In this document: positions 26,552 to 37,039 of the stretch, in pieces
Layout of the letters: each line of letters begins with the position of its first letter
Position numbering within the stretch: position 1 is the first letter of the stretch
Assembly (NCBI RefSeq): GCF_000162475.2
Contig: NZ_KI391971.1
Span: forward strand, 1,446,911 to 1,510,910
Origin: Granulicatella elegans ATCC 700633
GTDB taxonomy: Bacteria > Bacillota > Bacilli > Lactobacillales > Aerococcaceae
DNA length: 64,000 nt
Reading direction: 5' to 3'
Notes under the pieces: model-generated
What the model was told of the DNA's origin: nothing
The model's input: the letters and a program-made list of their open reading frames with translations, nothing else
The model's database searches: none
Position numbers and translations under genes: made by a program

Positions 26552-27541
26552 TTACTTCATTACAAAATATTGAATAAATAAACTAGTCGCTCCTACCACA
26601 AACCAAGTTGCCAACCCTGTAGCAATCGGTTTAGCTCCCGCTTCACGGAAACTCTTAAATGATACTTGGCAACCAATTCCTGCTAATGCCATTGCCATTA
26701 ACCATTTAGAAGCTAATTTTGCATATGGGATAAATTCTTTAGGGAAAATTCCCACACTTGTCACAACAGAAGCAACTAAAAACCATAAAATAAACATTGG
26801 GAAAATTTTCTTCCAATTTACAGATTCCCCAGATTTCTTTTGACGTCTTGCCTCAATAAGTGACAAAATTAAACAAGCTGGTAAAATCATTAACGCACGG
26901 GTTAATTTTACAATGGTAGCAATATCCCCTGCTCCACTACTATAACTATAACCAGCTGCGACGACACTTGAAGTATCATTAATTGCTGTCCCTGCAAATA
27001 AACCAAATTGTGCATCTGTCATTTGTAACACATGTCCTAAAAACGGGAATAAGAAAACTGCAATAATATTAAATAAGAAAATCGTTGAAATCGATAAAGC
27101 AATTTCTTCATCATCTGCTTTAATAATTGGCGAAGCTGCTGCAATTGCAGAACCTCCACAAATGGCTGTCCCAAATCCTACTAATGTTCGTAAATGATCA
27201 GACAAGCCTAACCATTTTCCTACAAGAGCTGCTGTTAAGAAAGCTGCCACAATCGTAACAAGCGTTACTTGTAAAGACTCTAATCCTGTTTGTTGCACTT
27301 GAGCAAATGACATTGTAAACCCTAATGCAATAATCGAATAATGTAATAATTTTTTAGCGGAATAATTAATTCCTGGTTTAAAATCACTTGGTAATGTATA
27401 GAAATTACTTACTAACATCCCAAAAATAATCGCAAATACCGCACTTCCAATAACCGGCATTACATCTCCTAAAATAACAGCTAATACTGCTAATCCAAAA
27501 GTTAATAAAATTCCTTTACTTCGTTGAACCCATTGTTCCAT
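26552..27541 (-). CDS. YeiH-type putative sulfate exporter (UPF0324)
   Basis: This is an integral membrane protein of about 329 residues with roughly ten helices. It carries family segments VGFGTAICGGSAIAAASPII and GLFAGTAINDTSSVVAAGY, and a C-terminal LALAGIGCQVSFKSFREAG-like end. Members are annotated as putative sulfate exporters without firm biochemical proof. The start is the ATG at 27541 (MEQWVQRSKG) with GGAG 5 nt upstream. The neighbouring small membrane gene is downstream. Confidence 0.85.
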   Translation of the reverse strand: MEQWVQRSKGILLTFGLAVLAVILGDVMPVIGSAVFAIIFGMLVSNFYTLPSDFKPGINYSAKKLLHYSIIALGFTMSFAQVQQTGLESLQVTLVTIVAAFLTAALVGKWLGLSDHLRTLVGFGTAICGGSAIAAASPIIKADDEEIALSISTIFLFNIIAVFLFPFLGHVLQMTDAQFGLFAGTAINDTSSVVAAGYSYSSGAGDIATIVKLTRALMILPACLILSLIEARRQKKSGESVNWKKIFPMFILWFLVASVVTSVGIFPKEFIPYAKLASKWLMAMALAGIGCQVSFKSFREAGAKPIATGLATWFVVGATSLFIQYFVMK

Positions 27542-27612
27542 TTTTCTCCATCCTTTCAAAAACAATTACACACAAATGTATCACGTCTTCGTTCTTTTTC
27601 CGTGAACAATTG

Positions 27613-29049
<1,437 letters not shown>

Positions 29050-29053
<4 letters not shown>

Positions 29054-29832
29054 TTTAATCCTCTTTCTTCAAATTGAAATAGCTTCATTGCATTTGCTGT
29101 CGATGCTTTAGCAATTTCTTCCCAAGCCATTTCTCTTTCCTTAGCAATTGTTTCAACAACATAGCGAGTATAGCCTGTTTCGTTTCTCTTTCCACGATAC
29201 GGAACAGGAGCCAAATAAGGGGCATCTGTTTCTACTAAAAAACGATCTAGTGGAACGATTTTCGCACACTCACGAACTTGAGGAGCATTTTTAAACGTCA
29301 CAACTCCACTAAAAGAAATATGCATTCCTAAATCTAAGAAGCGTTTCATATATTCCACATCGCCATTATAACTATGCATTATTCCACCGATATCTCGAAT
29401 ATCTTCTTCTTTTAAAATACGATAGCAATCTTCTGTCGCATCACGATTATGAATGACAATCGGTAATTTCATTTCTTTAGCAATGGCAATTTGACGACGG
29501 AATACTCGTTCTTGTTCTTCAGGTGTAGAGTCATCCCAGTAATAGTCTAATCCCATTTCCCCCATTGCCACTACTTTTGGATGGGTTAATTGTGTGATTA
29601 ATGTTTTCTCAATTTCTGGTGTATAGGCATGTGCTTCAACCGGATGCCATCCTACAATCGCCACTACTTCTTCAAATGTTTCACTTAATTGGAGAGCTTT
29701 TTCAATCGTTGGTGTATCAAATCCGACAACCGCAAAACGAGTAACGGCTAATTCCTTTGCACGTTTAATAACTTCTGCTTCTTCTCCTTCGAATTGCTCT
29801 ACATTTAAATGTGTATGTGTGTCAAAAATCAT
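29050..29832 (-). CDS. tatD: TatD family DNase/metal-dependent hydrolase
   Basis: This 260-residue TIM-barrel metallo-hydrolase has DTHTHLN, GEMGLDYYWD, IVIHNRDA, and FLVETDAPYLAP, the full set of metal ligands. Relatives have 3'-5' DNase activity. It is first in the rnmV-rsmA chain. Confidence 0.94.
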
Positions 29833-29853
29833 TTTGAATTCTCCTACTGAGTT

Positions 29854-30492
29854 CTATCTAGTTGCTCCATTTAAAAACGGATTACTTGCAATTTCATCTT
29901 GTAAAGTTGTTGGCTCACCATGTCCTGGGAACACAACTGTATTTCCTGGTAATGGTAATAAATAACGTTCGATTCCTTCCATTAATGTCATATGACTACC
30001 ATATGAGAAGTCGCTACGTCCTACGCTACCTTTAAATAAAACGTCTCCTCCGATCACAAATCCATTATCTTTGAAGATAAAGACTGTACTACCTGGAGAA
30101 TGTCCTGGAATTAACGCTAATTCAGGTTCAAAACTTCCAATTTTCCATTTTCCTAATTCTGCCGGATAGTATCCGTCAGCAGGCTCTACCGTAATATTTT
30201 CGTTTGAATATAATGAACGATTGAAATCTGTATTCGTTAAAAATTCTTTTTCAATTTCATTCATATACATTGGAATATTGTATGCTTTTCTTAATTCATC
30301 TACTGCTCCAATGTGGTCTCCATGCGCATGTGTTAACACAATCGCAATTGGCTTCAATCCTTCTTCTTCAATTAATTCTTTAATATCCTCTGCTTGTGCA
30401 CCTGGGTCAAAAATTAATGTTTCTTTATTTTCATCAATTAAAAAATACACGTTCTCTTGTAGGCGTCCTACTGTTAAACTTAATAATTCCAT
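29854..30492 (-). CDS. Metallo-beta-lactamase fold hydrolase (GloB/YcbL-like)
   Basis: The 212-residue protein has the zinc motif THAHGDHIGAV, the later GHSPGSTVF and FPGHGEPT, placing it with small glyoxalase II-like hydrolases. The substrate is not known. The start at 30492 (MELLSLTVG) has GAGGAA 6 nt upstream. It lies 21 bp upstream of tatD on the same strand. Confidence 0.88.
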   Translation of the reverse strand: MELLSLTVGRLQENVYFLIDENKETLIFDPGAQAEDIKELIEEEGLKPIAIVLTHAHGDHIGAVDELRKAYNIPMYMNEIEKEFLTNTDFNRSLYSNENITVEPADGYYPAELGKWKIGSFEPELALIPGHSPGSTVFIFKDNGFVIGGDVLFKGSVGRSDFSYGSHMTLMEGIERYLLPLPGNTVVFPGHGEPTTLQDEIASNPFLNGATR

Positions 30493-30659
30493 TGAAATTC
30501 CTCTTTTCTGATTCATAGTCTACTATAGTTTAGATGCTTTTATGCTTTTTTACAAGTCATGAGGTTACGAAATGCCTTTTTTAATCAACAAACCAGCAAC
30601 TTTTTCCACAACAATAAAAGGCATACCCGATTTCTCGAATATACCTTTTAAAACATAAA

Positions 30660-31169
30660 TTATGCATTCATTTGTTTTGTAAAACCAATTGCTTTGTCGG
30701 CTACTAACATGACTGGAATTCCCACTAGCATAACGACAATTTCACCAACAAAAGTTTCAAAGTAGCTTAACCAAAATGGTAATTCTAATACAAGTTTTAA
30801 CTCAATAGCTACTAAGAAAATCATCACACTAAATACGATGGATAATAATAACATTTTGCCTTTTAAATCTTTAGCAAATCGGAACACGAATGAACCAATC
30901 ACTAAAGATAAAATAGAATGTCCTAAACCAAATACTAAATCATACACTCCTAAACCAGAGCTAGACATAAAAATAGTATTGGCTAAAATAACACCCGCAA
31001 TGATCCCATACCCATACTTTTTATCAAAGACAAATAAATGGTTTAACATTTCTGAAATACGGAATTGGATATTCCCAAAAGACATAAAGGCAAATACTGT
31101 TGTAATTACCACATATAATGCTGCTACAATCGCATTGATAATCAATACTTTTACATTGTTTTGTTTCAT
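30660..31169 (-). CDS. queT: QueT, ECF transporter S component for a queuosine precursor
   Basis: This 169-residue membrane protein has five or six helices. Segments VITTVFAFMSFGNIQFRISE and YDLVFGLGHSILSLV match QueT. It works with a shared ECF energising module (not in this window) to import preQ1-type precursors. A preQ1-I riboswitch overlaps its ribosome-binding site, which confirms the substrate class. Confidence 0.93.
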   Translation of the reverse strand: MKQNNVKVLIINAIVAALYVVITTVFAFMSFGNIQFRISEMLNHLFVFDKKYGYGIIAGVILANTIFMSSSGLGVYDLVFGLGHSILSLVIGSFVFRFAKDLKGKMLLLSIVFSVMIFLVAIELKLVLELPFWLSYFETFVGEIVVMLVGIPVMLVADKAIGFTKQMNA

Positions 31170-31174
31170 TTCTT

Positions 31175-31218
31175 TTCCTCCTAGTTTTTTGAATCGAGGG
31201 ATGGTTGCGAACCTCGAG
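31175..31218 (-). promoter_or_regulatory. preQ1 class I riboswitch controlling queT
   Basis: The minus strand reads GAGGTTCGCAACCATCCCTC, then GATTCAAAAAACTAGGAGG, fitting the compact preQ1-I consensus (GAGGUUC...CCUC stem, A-rich tail pairing into the loop). The 3' pseudoknot strand abuts GGAGG, so ligand should block translation. A stem CGTTCGTGGCGTTTTGAACG lies upstream. Confidence 0.9.
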
Positions 31219-31333
31219 CGTTCAAAACGCCACGAACGATTATACTATAAACCTCTTAAAAATACTAGGATTATCCTAAGTGAACCATTGAAAGAGAAGA
31301 AATTCAAACAAAACTCATTCTCCTGCCAACTAA

Positions 31334-32470
31334 CTACACAATAGGTCCTAATAAAATATTTGCCCATGCATCATGAAGAGATTCTTGATCAGATGGTTGG
31401 AATAAACCAGCTAATACATCACGATATAAGCGTGAAAGTTCTGTTGTATTATAATAAGAACTTCCTCCACTAGCACGTACAATTTCTTCCACTGCCTTTT
31501 TAGACACTTCAACCGAACGATTTTTAATTGATGATAAACGTGGTAACCAAATAAAGCTATATTCTTCGCTTGATTCCAATGTTTGACTTAATTCATTAAT
31601 TTGTGGTTGAATGCCATCTAAAATAATAGCTGCTTCAGCAATTCTCCAACGAATATTTTTATCTTGAGAATACGGCGCATCATTCGATACAGAATGACGA
31701 GTTTTTACCGTCTCAATTCCGATTTCTAACGCACGTTTTCCAATTCCATGGTAAGTAGCTGCTAATAAAATTTCAAAATAAGCAAAAATACCAAACACAA
31801 CTGGATCAAAACTTGGACCAGGAGCTACTTTTGTTAAAATTTGCTCTTCTGCAGCATAAATACCTTTTAATTCGACAGTATTTGATTGAGTTGCTTTCAT
31901 TCCTAATGTATTCCAATCATCTTTTACTTCGAATGTTTCTGCATCAGGTGTTAAATAAGCAAAGACAGACAATGGAGATTCTCCAGAAGTATCTGACCCA
32001 AATGAAACTAATTTATCGCAATACTTTCCCATTGATAGGAAAACTTTTTTTCCATAAAAACGATAGCCTCCATCTTCTTGTGGCTCCGCTTTTGAAATTG
32101 ATCCAAATAAAACTCGGTCATTACTTGGTTCAGAAATACCAAACGCTAATAACTTCCCATCAGCTGCATCTCGTAAAATTTGTTCACCCTTCTTATTGCC
32201 AAATCGAACCATATGTTTGGCTAACCCAACAATAATTTGGTGCATATTAATCCCAAGCGCTGTTCCTGGTGCGGCCATTGCTAATCTAGTTTGTTCTTGG
32301 GCGATTTCTTGAAGAGATAAGCCATATCCCCCATATTCTTTTGGCACAAAAGCTTTATAATACCCTGCTTCTTTTAATGCCTCATAATCTTCCTTTGGCC
32401 ACGCATTTTCCAAATCATATTGTGCTGCTCTTTGATGAATTTGTTCGAGTAATTCCTCTGATAAAAACAT
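31334..32470 (-). CDS. Acyl-CoA dehydrogenase-like flavoprotein
   Basis: This 378-residue protein has the ACAD plan. An N-terminal helical domain (YYKAFVPKEYGGYGLSLQEIAQEQ) is followed by a middle beta domain (FGISEPSNDRVLFGSI, WNTLGMKATQSNTVELKG) and a C-terminal helical domain (REVLAGLFQPSDQ-type end, here YRDVLAGLFQPSDQES). Beta-oxidation is not expected in this type of organism. The C-terminal domain resembles the type 2 group that includes flavin monooxygenases such as DszC, so the reaction is open. AGGAGGGG precedes the ATG. No related pathway gene is adjacent. Confidence 0.8.
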   Translation of the reverse strand: MFLSEELLEQIHQRAAQYDLENAWPKEDYEALKEAGYYKAFVPKEYGGYGLSLQEIAQEQTRLAMAAPGTALGINMHQIIVGLAKHMVRFGNKKGEQILRDAADGKLLAFGISEPSNDRVLFGSISKAEPQEDGGYRFYGKKVFLSMGKYCDKLVSFGSDTSGESPLSVFAYLTPDAETFEVKDDWNTLGMKATQSNTVELKGIYAAEEQILTKVAPGPSFDPVVFGIFAYFEILLAATYHGIGKRALEIGIETVKTRHSVSNDAPYSQDKNIRWRIAEAAIILDGIQPQINELSQTLESSEEYSFIWLPRLSSIKNRSVEVSKKAVEEIVRASGGSSYYNTTELSRLYRDVLAGLFQPSDQESLHDAWANILLGPIV

Positions 32471-32639
32471 AAAACCCCTCCTAATAAAATCATAACTACG
32501 CTTTAAGTATACGGCAATCTTCCTCTTGTTACAATGAAGAAAGCTTGCATCTTTCTTAAGGACTTCTTTTGCAAATTTCTACAAGAATTTTCTTATAATC
32601 TGTGCTACAATATTCTCAATCTTTCTATAAGGAGGCTTT

Positions 32640-34427
32640 ATGGAAAATCAAACTTTACCTGTTTGGAAAACCGTTCGATTCGTATTGAATAATTTATTTT
32701 CCAACAAAATTATGTATGTTCGAAATGCTGCCTTCTTACAATTTTTTGTATCCTTTGTTGGCTTTCGAATTTTATCAACCTTATTTAAAGGCATTATTTT
32801 TTTATCGGGGCAAAGTAATTTTAATTTCAGCAATATGAAATTATTCTTCTCCTCACCCATTATTATTTTAGCGTTTATTGCGTATTTATTTGCCGTCATT
32901 TTATTTGTCTTTATTGAATTTTCGATTCTTACCTTTATGGTTTATGGAACGATTTCTAAAACACATTTCTCATGGCGAACCAGTTTAAAAAATGCATTTG
33001 GAGAAGTGAGAGAGTTTTTTAGCCCCCAATTTATTTATTTCTTATTGTATTTATTAACACTATTACCTCTAGGAAAATTTGGAATGACTTCGTTTTTAAC
33101 CGAACAATTGTATATTCCAAACTTTATTACAGAAGAAATTCAAAAAACGACTGCTGGAGCTATCGGTTCTATCCTTTTATTTGTAGTACTAGCATATTTT
33201 CATCTTCGATTCATTTATGCTATTCCACTACAAATTTTGACGAACCATTGTTTTTTAGAAAATCTGAAAACAAGTTGGTCTCTCACAAAGAAGAAATTAT
33301 GGAGACATATTGGTATCTTCTTACTTGTTGAAATCGTCCTATCCCTTATCGGATTTTTAGTGACGTTTATTCTTACGATTACTTTAGGCTACTTATCTTC
33401 TATAATGGATAATGTCTTTATTGTAACAAGTTTATTTGTCTTATCGAAACTAGTTATTTTCTTTATGGCAATTTATACAAAAATTGCGCTTATTATTATT
33501 TTAGTAAAACTAGCAGATGATCAAGATGCTGTAGATGTAACAATCAAGCATCATATTCCTGAAATTCCTTTTAAAAGTACCATTATTACAGTGGCTGCTT
33601 TTATTGGTTTAACGATTTACTATTCTAGTGAAGCTATTACAAAATATCACTGGGAAAACTCTTCGTCAGCTGCTATCATCGCTCACCGCGGATTTACCGA
33701 ATACGGAGTAGAGAATTCTCTTGAGGCATTAGAAGCTGCTGCAAAAGAAGGTGCTGATTATGTCGAAATGGATATTTTACTCACAAAAGATAATCGCTTT
33801 ATTGTCATGCATGATTATAATTTGAAGCGACTAGCGCATCTCAATAAAAAAGTAAAAGATATGACTTATGACGAACTCGTTGGACTTCCAATTTACCAAA
33901 ACGGGTATGAAAGTCACATTCCTTCTTTTGAAGAATTTGTTGCAAAAGCAAAAGAGCTCAATGTCAAACTACTCGTTGAATTAAAACCACATGGTTTTGA
34001 AGGAGCTGACTACACCGACCTCTTTATTGCAAAAATGAGAGAATTAGGTGTTGACCAAACTTATAAAGTAATGTCTATCAACTTAAACGTTATTGAAGAA
34101 ATTGAACGAAAAGCTCCTGAGATGGACACCGGATATGTCATTCCGCTCCAATTCGGTGGATTTGGAAACCCTGCAGTAGACTTTTACGTGGTAGAAGATT
34201 TCTCTTACCATGACTTAACAACTATTGCTGCTCAGCAACAAGGTCATGAAGTTTATGTTTGGACAATTAATGAACCAGACGAAATTAATAAATATCTTCA
34301 TAGTTCCGTTTCAGGCATCATTACTGACCACCCTGATATTGCAAAAGAAGAACAAAAACACTTACTCGAAGAAAGTACTCCTGTCGAACGTGTGTTAGAT
34401 GCTATTAATGTTAGTGTGAAAAAATAA
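32640..34427 (+). CDS. Membrane-anchored glycerophosphodiester phosphodiesterase
   Basis: This is a 595-residue protein. About 340 residues of six to eight membrane helices (GdpP-type membrane domain) precede a C-terminal GDPD domain. That domain has AHRGFTEYGVENSLEAL, DYVEMDILLTKD, FIVMHDYNL, LLVELKPHG and ITDHPDIA, so the catalytic His pair and metal ligands are kept. It hydrolyses glycerophosphodiesters, perhaps from lipid or lipoteichoic acid turnover, probably outside the membrane. It is a single gene with AAGGAGG and its own terminator. Confidence 0.9.
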   Translation: MENQTLPVWKTVRFVLNNLFSNKIMYVRNAAFLQFFVSFVGFRILSTLFKGIIFLSGQSNFNFSNMKLFFSSPIIILAFIAYLFAVILFVFIEFSILTFMVYGTISKTHFSWRTSLKNAFGEVREFFSPQFIYFLLYLLTLLPLGKFGMTSFLTEQLYIPNFITEEIQKTTAGAIGSILLFVVLAYFHLRFIYAIPLQILTNHCFLENLKTSWSLTKKKLWRHIGIFLLVEIVLSLIGFLVTFILTITLGYLSSIMDNVFIVTSLFVLSKLVIFFMAIYTKIALIIILVKLADDQDAVDVTIKHHIPEIPFKSTIITVAAFIGLTIYYSSEAITKYHWENSSSAAIIAHRGFTEYGVENSLEALEAAAKEGADYVEMDILLTKDNRFIVMHDYNLKRLAHLNKKVKDMTYDELVGLPIYQNGYESHIPSFEEFVAKAKELNVKLLVELKPHGFEGADYTDLFIAKMRELGVDQTYKVMSINLNVIEEIERKAPEMDTGYVIPLQFGGFGNPAVDFYVVEDFSYHDLTTIAAQQQGHEVYVWTINEPDEINKYLHSSVSGIITDHPDIAKEEQKHLLEESTPVERVLDAINVSVKK

Positions 34428-34428
34428 G

Positions 34429-34471
34429 AAAAAGGAATTAACATGCATATACTTTGTTAATTCCTTTTTTA
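34429..34471 (+). terminator. Terminator after GDPD gene (repeat copy 1)
   Basis: AAAAAGGAATTAAC / GTTAATTCCTTTTT is a 14-bp stem with a 13-nt loop. The same stem with identical flanks is found at 38087-38129. Confidence 0.85.
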
Positions 34472-34647
34472 GTTAGAAAAACTCCTATTCTATTCTCTAA
34501 ATAAAGTTATTCCAGCATTATTTCTACTATTTTTTTCGTATATAAGTATTTCATAACGGATATTTAAGAATTATTTTAACTTTTCATTATACTCACTTTA
34601 TTTTTACCTCTTATAGTAAACACATACAAAACTTAGGAGGTTTTACT

Positions 34648-36270
34648 ATGAAAAATAATGTTCATCAAAATTATACTCGTTGGTCAATTCGTCGTTTAAG
34701 TGTCGGTGTAGCATCCGTCGTCGTTGCTAGTGGATTTTTTATCCTTACCTCTCCAGTACAGTCTGTTCTAGCAAATGAAGTTGCTGCTACACCGGTTTCT
34801 CAAACGAAAGCCGAAAAAAGTCAAAAGGACAAACAAGAGGATGTGAATCAACTTATCAATAAAGCAGTTGATACAGCTTTAGCTGCACCAAAAGAAACTA
34901 CATCTCAAAGCAGCAATAACAAACCAGCTGTTGAAAATAAAGGAGATGCTGCAAATACTCCAAAAGAAGTCTCAGAAAATAGAGCTGCAACTCCAGCTGA
35001 AACTACTCCTGTTACTTCACCTCAACAAGTAAAGGATTCCGTAGCAAATAATATTAAACCAAACACTGAAGTACCTGCTAGCTATCTTGAAAAAGCGAAT
35101 GTTCCTGGACCTTTCCTTGCTGGGGTTAACCAAGTAATTCCTTATGAAGCTTTCGGTGGTGACGGTATGTTAACTCGTCTATTACTTAAATCTTCTGAAA
35201 ATGCACCTTGGTCTGATAATGGAACTGCTAAAAATCCAGCATTACTTCCTCTTGAAGGTCTTACTAAAGGTCAATATTTCTATGAAGTAGACTTAAATGG
35301 AAATACTACTGGCAAAGAAGGACAAGCTCTTCTTGATCAACTTCGTGCTAATGGTACTCAAACTTACCAAGCTACTGTTAAAGTTTACGGTAATAAAGAT
35401 GGTAAAGCTGACTTATCTAATGTTGTTGCTACTAAAAACATTTCAGTTACCTTAAACGGCTTAACTCCTGCTCAAAAAGTAAACGAATCTGTAACGAACA
35501 ATATTAAAGCTCAAACTGAAGTACCTGCTAGCTATCTTGAAAAAGCAAATGTTCCTGGACCTTTCCTTGCTGGGGTTAACCAAGTGATTCCTTACGAAGC
35601 TTTCGGTGGTGACGGTATGTTAACTCGTCTATTACTTAAATCTTCTGAAAATGCACCTTGGTCTGATAATGGAACTGCTAAAAATCCTGCATTACTTCCT
35701 CTTGAAGGTCTTACTAAAGGGCAATATTTCTATGAAGTTGACTTAAACGGAAACACTACTGGTAAAGAAGGACAAGCTCTTCTTGATCAACTTCGTGCCA
35801 ATGGTACTCAAACTTATCAAGCTACTGTAAAAGTGTACGGTAATAAAGACGGTAAAGCTGATTTATCTAATGTTATTGCTACACGTGAAGTTCGTATTAC
35901 TTTGCATAAAGAAAGCATGGCAACCAATCAATCTTCTTCAACTACAAATACTACATCTACAATGAAAGAAGAACATGCTGCAAAAGATGAGATGAAACCA
36001 ACAACTATGGAGCACTCTCAACAAATGAATTCTAAAACAATGGAACAAGAAACAGCTAAAAAAGAAGAGCTTTCTACTCCAATGATGAAACAACAAAAAG
36101 AAGAAGCAAAAGAAATGAAAAAGAATGATTCTATGAAGAAAGAAAATAAAGCTACTCTACCGGTAACAGGAGAAACTACTACAAACACTTCTGCTTTAGG
36201 AGCATTCTCAGCTGGATTAGCATTCGTTCTAGGAATCTTAGGATTAAAAGCTAAAAAAGAAAGAATCTAA
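34648..36270 (+). CDS. SSURE-repeat surface adhesin, LPXTG-anchored (PavB/PfbB-like)
   Basis: This is a 540-residue wall protein. A YSIRK-type signal (RWSIRRLSVGVASVVVASG, cut near ANEV) is followed by a low-complexity region to about 125. Two SSURE repeats of 150 residues follow, each with VPASYLEKANVPGPFLAGVN and GGDGMLTRLLLKSSENAPW. A Met/Lys/Glu-rich spacer leads to LPVTGE, a hydrophobic segment and the tail KKER. SSURE units bind fibronectin/plasminogen in pneumococcal PavB. A two-component system follows 70 bp downstream, as beside pavB in pneumococcus. AGGAGG precedes the ATG. Confidence 0.92.
   Translation: MKNNVHQNYTRWSIRRLSVGVASVVVASGFFILTSPVQSVLANEVAATPVSQTKAEKSQKDKQEDVNQLINKAVDTALAAPKETTSQSSNNKPAVENKGDAANTPKEVSENRAATPAETTPVTSPQQVKDSVANNIKPNTEVPASYLEKANVPGPFLAGVNQVIPYEAFGGDGMLTRLLLKSSENAPWSDNGTAKNPALLPLEGLTKGQYFYEVDLNGNTTGKEGQALLDQLRANGTQTYQATVKVYGNKDGKADLSNVVATKNISVTLNGLTPAQKVNESVTNNIKAQTEVPASYLEKANVPGPFLAGVNQVIPYEAFGGDGMLTRLLLKSSENAPWSDNGTAKNPALLPLEGLTKGQYFYEVDLNGNTTGKEGQALLDQLRANGTQTYQATVKVYGNKDGKADLSNVIATREVRITLHKESMATNQSSSTTNTTSTMKEEHAAKDEMKPTTMEHSQQMNSKTMEQETAKKEELSTPMMKQQKEEAKEMKKNDSMKKENKATLPVTGETTTNTSALGAFSAGLAFVLGILGLKAKKERI
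35026..35913 (+). repeat. Two tandem 450-bp SSURE-coding repeats
   Basis: Unit 1 is about 35026-35475, unit 2 about 35476-35913. They are nearly identical at DNA level over the core (from the VPASYLE codons to the DLSNV codons), differing mainly at third positions. Copy number may vary between strains by recombination. Confidence 0.9.
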
Positions 36271-36283
36271 GTTTAATTCCCCT

Positions 36284-36324
36284 AAAAATAGTGTTATACT
36301 GAGCAAAAGTATAGCACTATTTTT
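36284..36324 (+). terminator. Terminator between adhesin and two-component genes
   Basis: AGTGTTATACT-GAGCAAA-AGTATAGCACT followed by ATTTTTAT, between the adhesin stop and the regulator start. It may be leaky and let some readthrough reach the regulator. Confidence 0.65.
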
Positions 36325-36340
36325 ATCAAAGGAGTCTCTA

Positions 36341-37039
36341 ATGGAAAAAACAATATTACTTGTAGATGATGAGTTTGAAATTACAGATATCCAAAATCGT
36401 TACTTAGCACAAGCCGGTTACACGGTTTTTGTAGCTCATGATGGAGTTGAAGGATTAGAACTGTTTAAAAATAAATCCATTGATTTAATTATTACTGATA
36501 TTATGATGCCCAAAATGGATGGATATGATTTTATTAGTGAAGTTCAATATTTATCTCCTGACCAACCGTTTTTATTCATCACAGCTAAAACAAGTGAACA
36601 AGATAAAATATTTGGTCTAAGCATGGGGGCTGATGACTTTATTACAAAACCTTTCAGCCCTAGAGAACTTGTACTTCGAGTAAATAATATTTTTAGAAGA
36701 ATTTATCGAGGTGGAAATCCTACTCAAGTACAATTAGGCAATCTAAAATTAAACCACGAAACGTATGAAGTTTATGTCGACAATCATCTACTCAACTTAA
36801 CGGTAAAAGCTTTTGAACTTTTATGGCTTTTATGCAAAAATCCTGAACGAGTTTTCTCTAAAACAGAATTATATGAAAAAGTTTGGCAAGAAGAATTTAT
36901 AGATGATACGAATACACTAAACGTTCATATCCACGCTTTAAGGCAAGAATTGTCTAAACACTCTAGTTTACATACTCCAACGATTAAAACCGTATGGGGT
37001 TTAGGATATAAAATTGAAAAACCAAGAGGTTCATTATGA
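36341..37039 (+). CDS. OmpR/PhoB-type response regulator (SaeR/RR08-like)
   Basis: This 232-residue protein has a receiver domain with the phosphoacceptor Asp in LIITDIMMPKMDG and Lys in ITKPFSPREL. A winged-helix output domain follows (FELLWLLCKNPERVFSK...VWGLGYKIE). AAAGGAG precedes the ATG. It overlaps the kinase gene by 4 bp. Its position after an SSURE adhesin matches pneumococcal TCS08, a SaeRS relative reported to regulate PavB, so control of the adjacent adhesin is likely. Confidence 0.93.
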   Translation: MEKTILLVDDEFEITDIQNRYLAQAGYTVFVAHDGVEGLELFKNKSIDLIITDIMMPKMDGYDFISEVQYLSPDQPFLFITAKTSEQDKIFGLSMGADDFITKPFSPRELVLRVNNIFRRIYRGGNPTQVQLGNLKLNHETYEVYVDNHLLNLTVKAFELLWLLCKNPERVFSKTELYEKVWQEEFIDDTNTLNVHIHALRQELSKHSSLHTPTIKTVWGLGYKIEKPRGSL

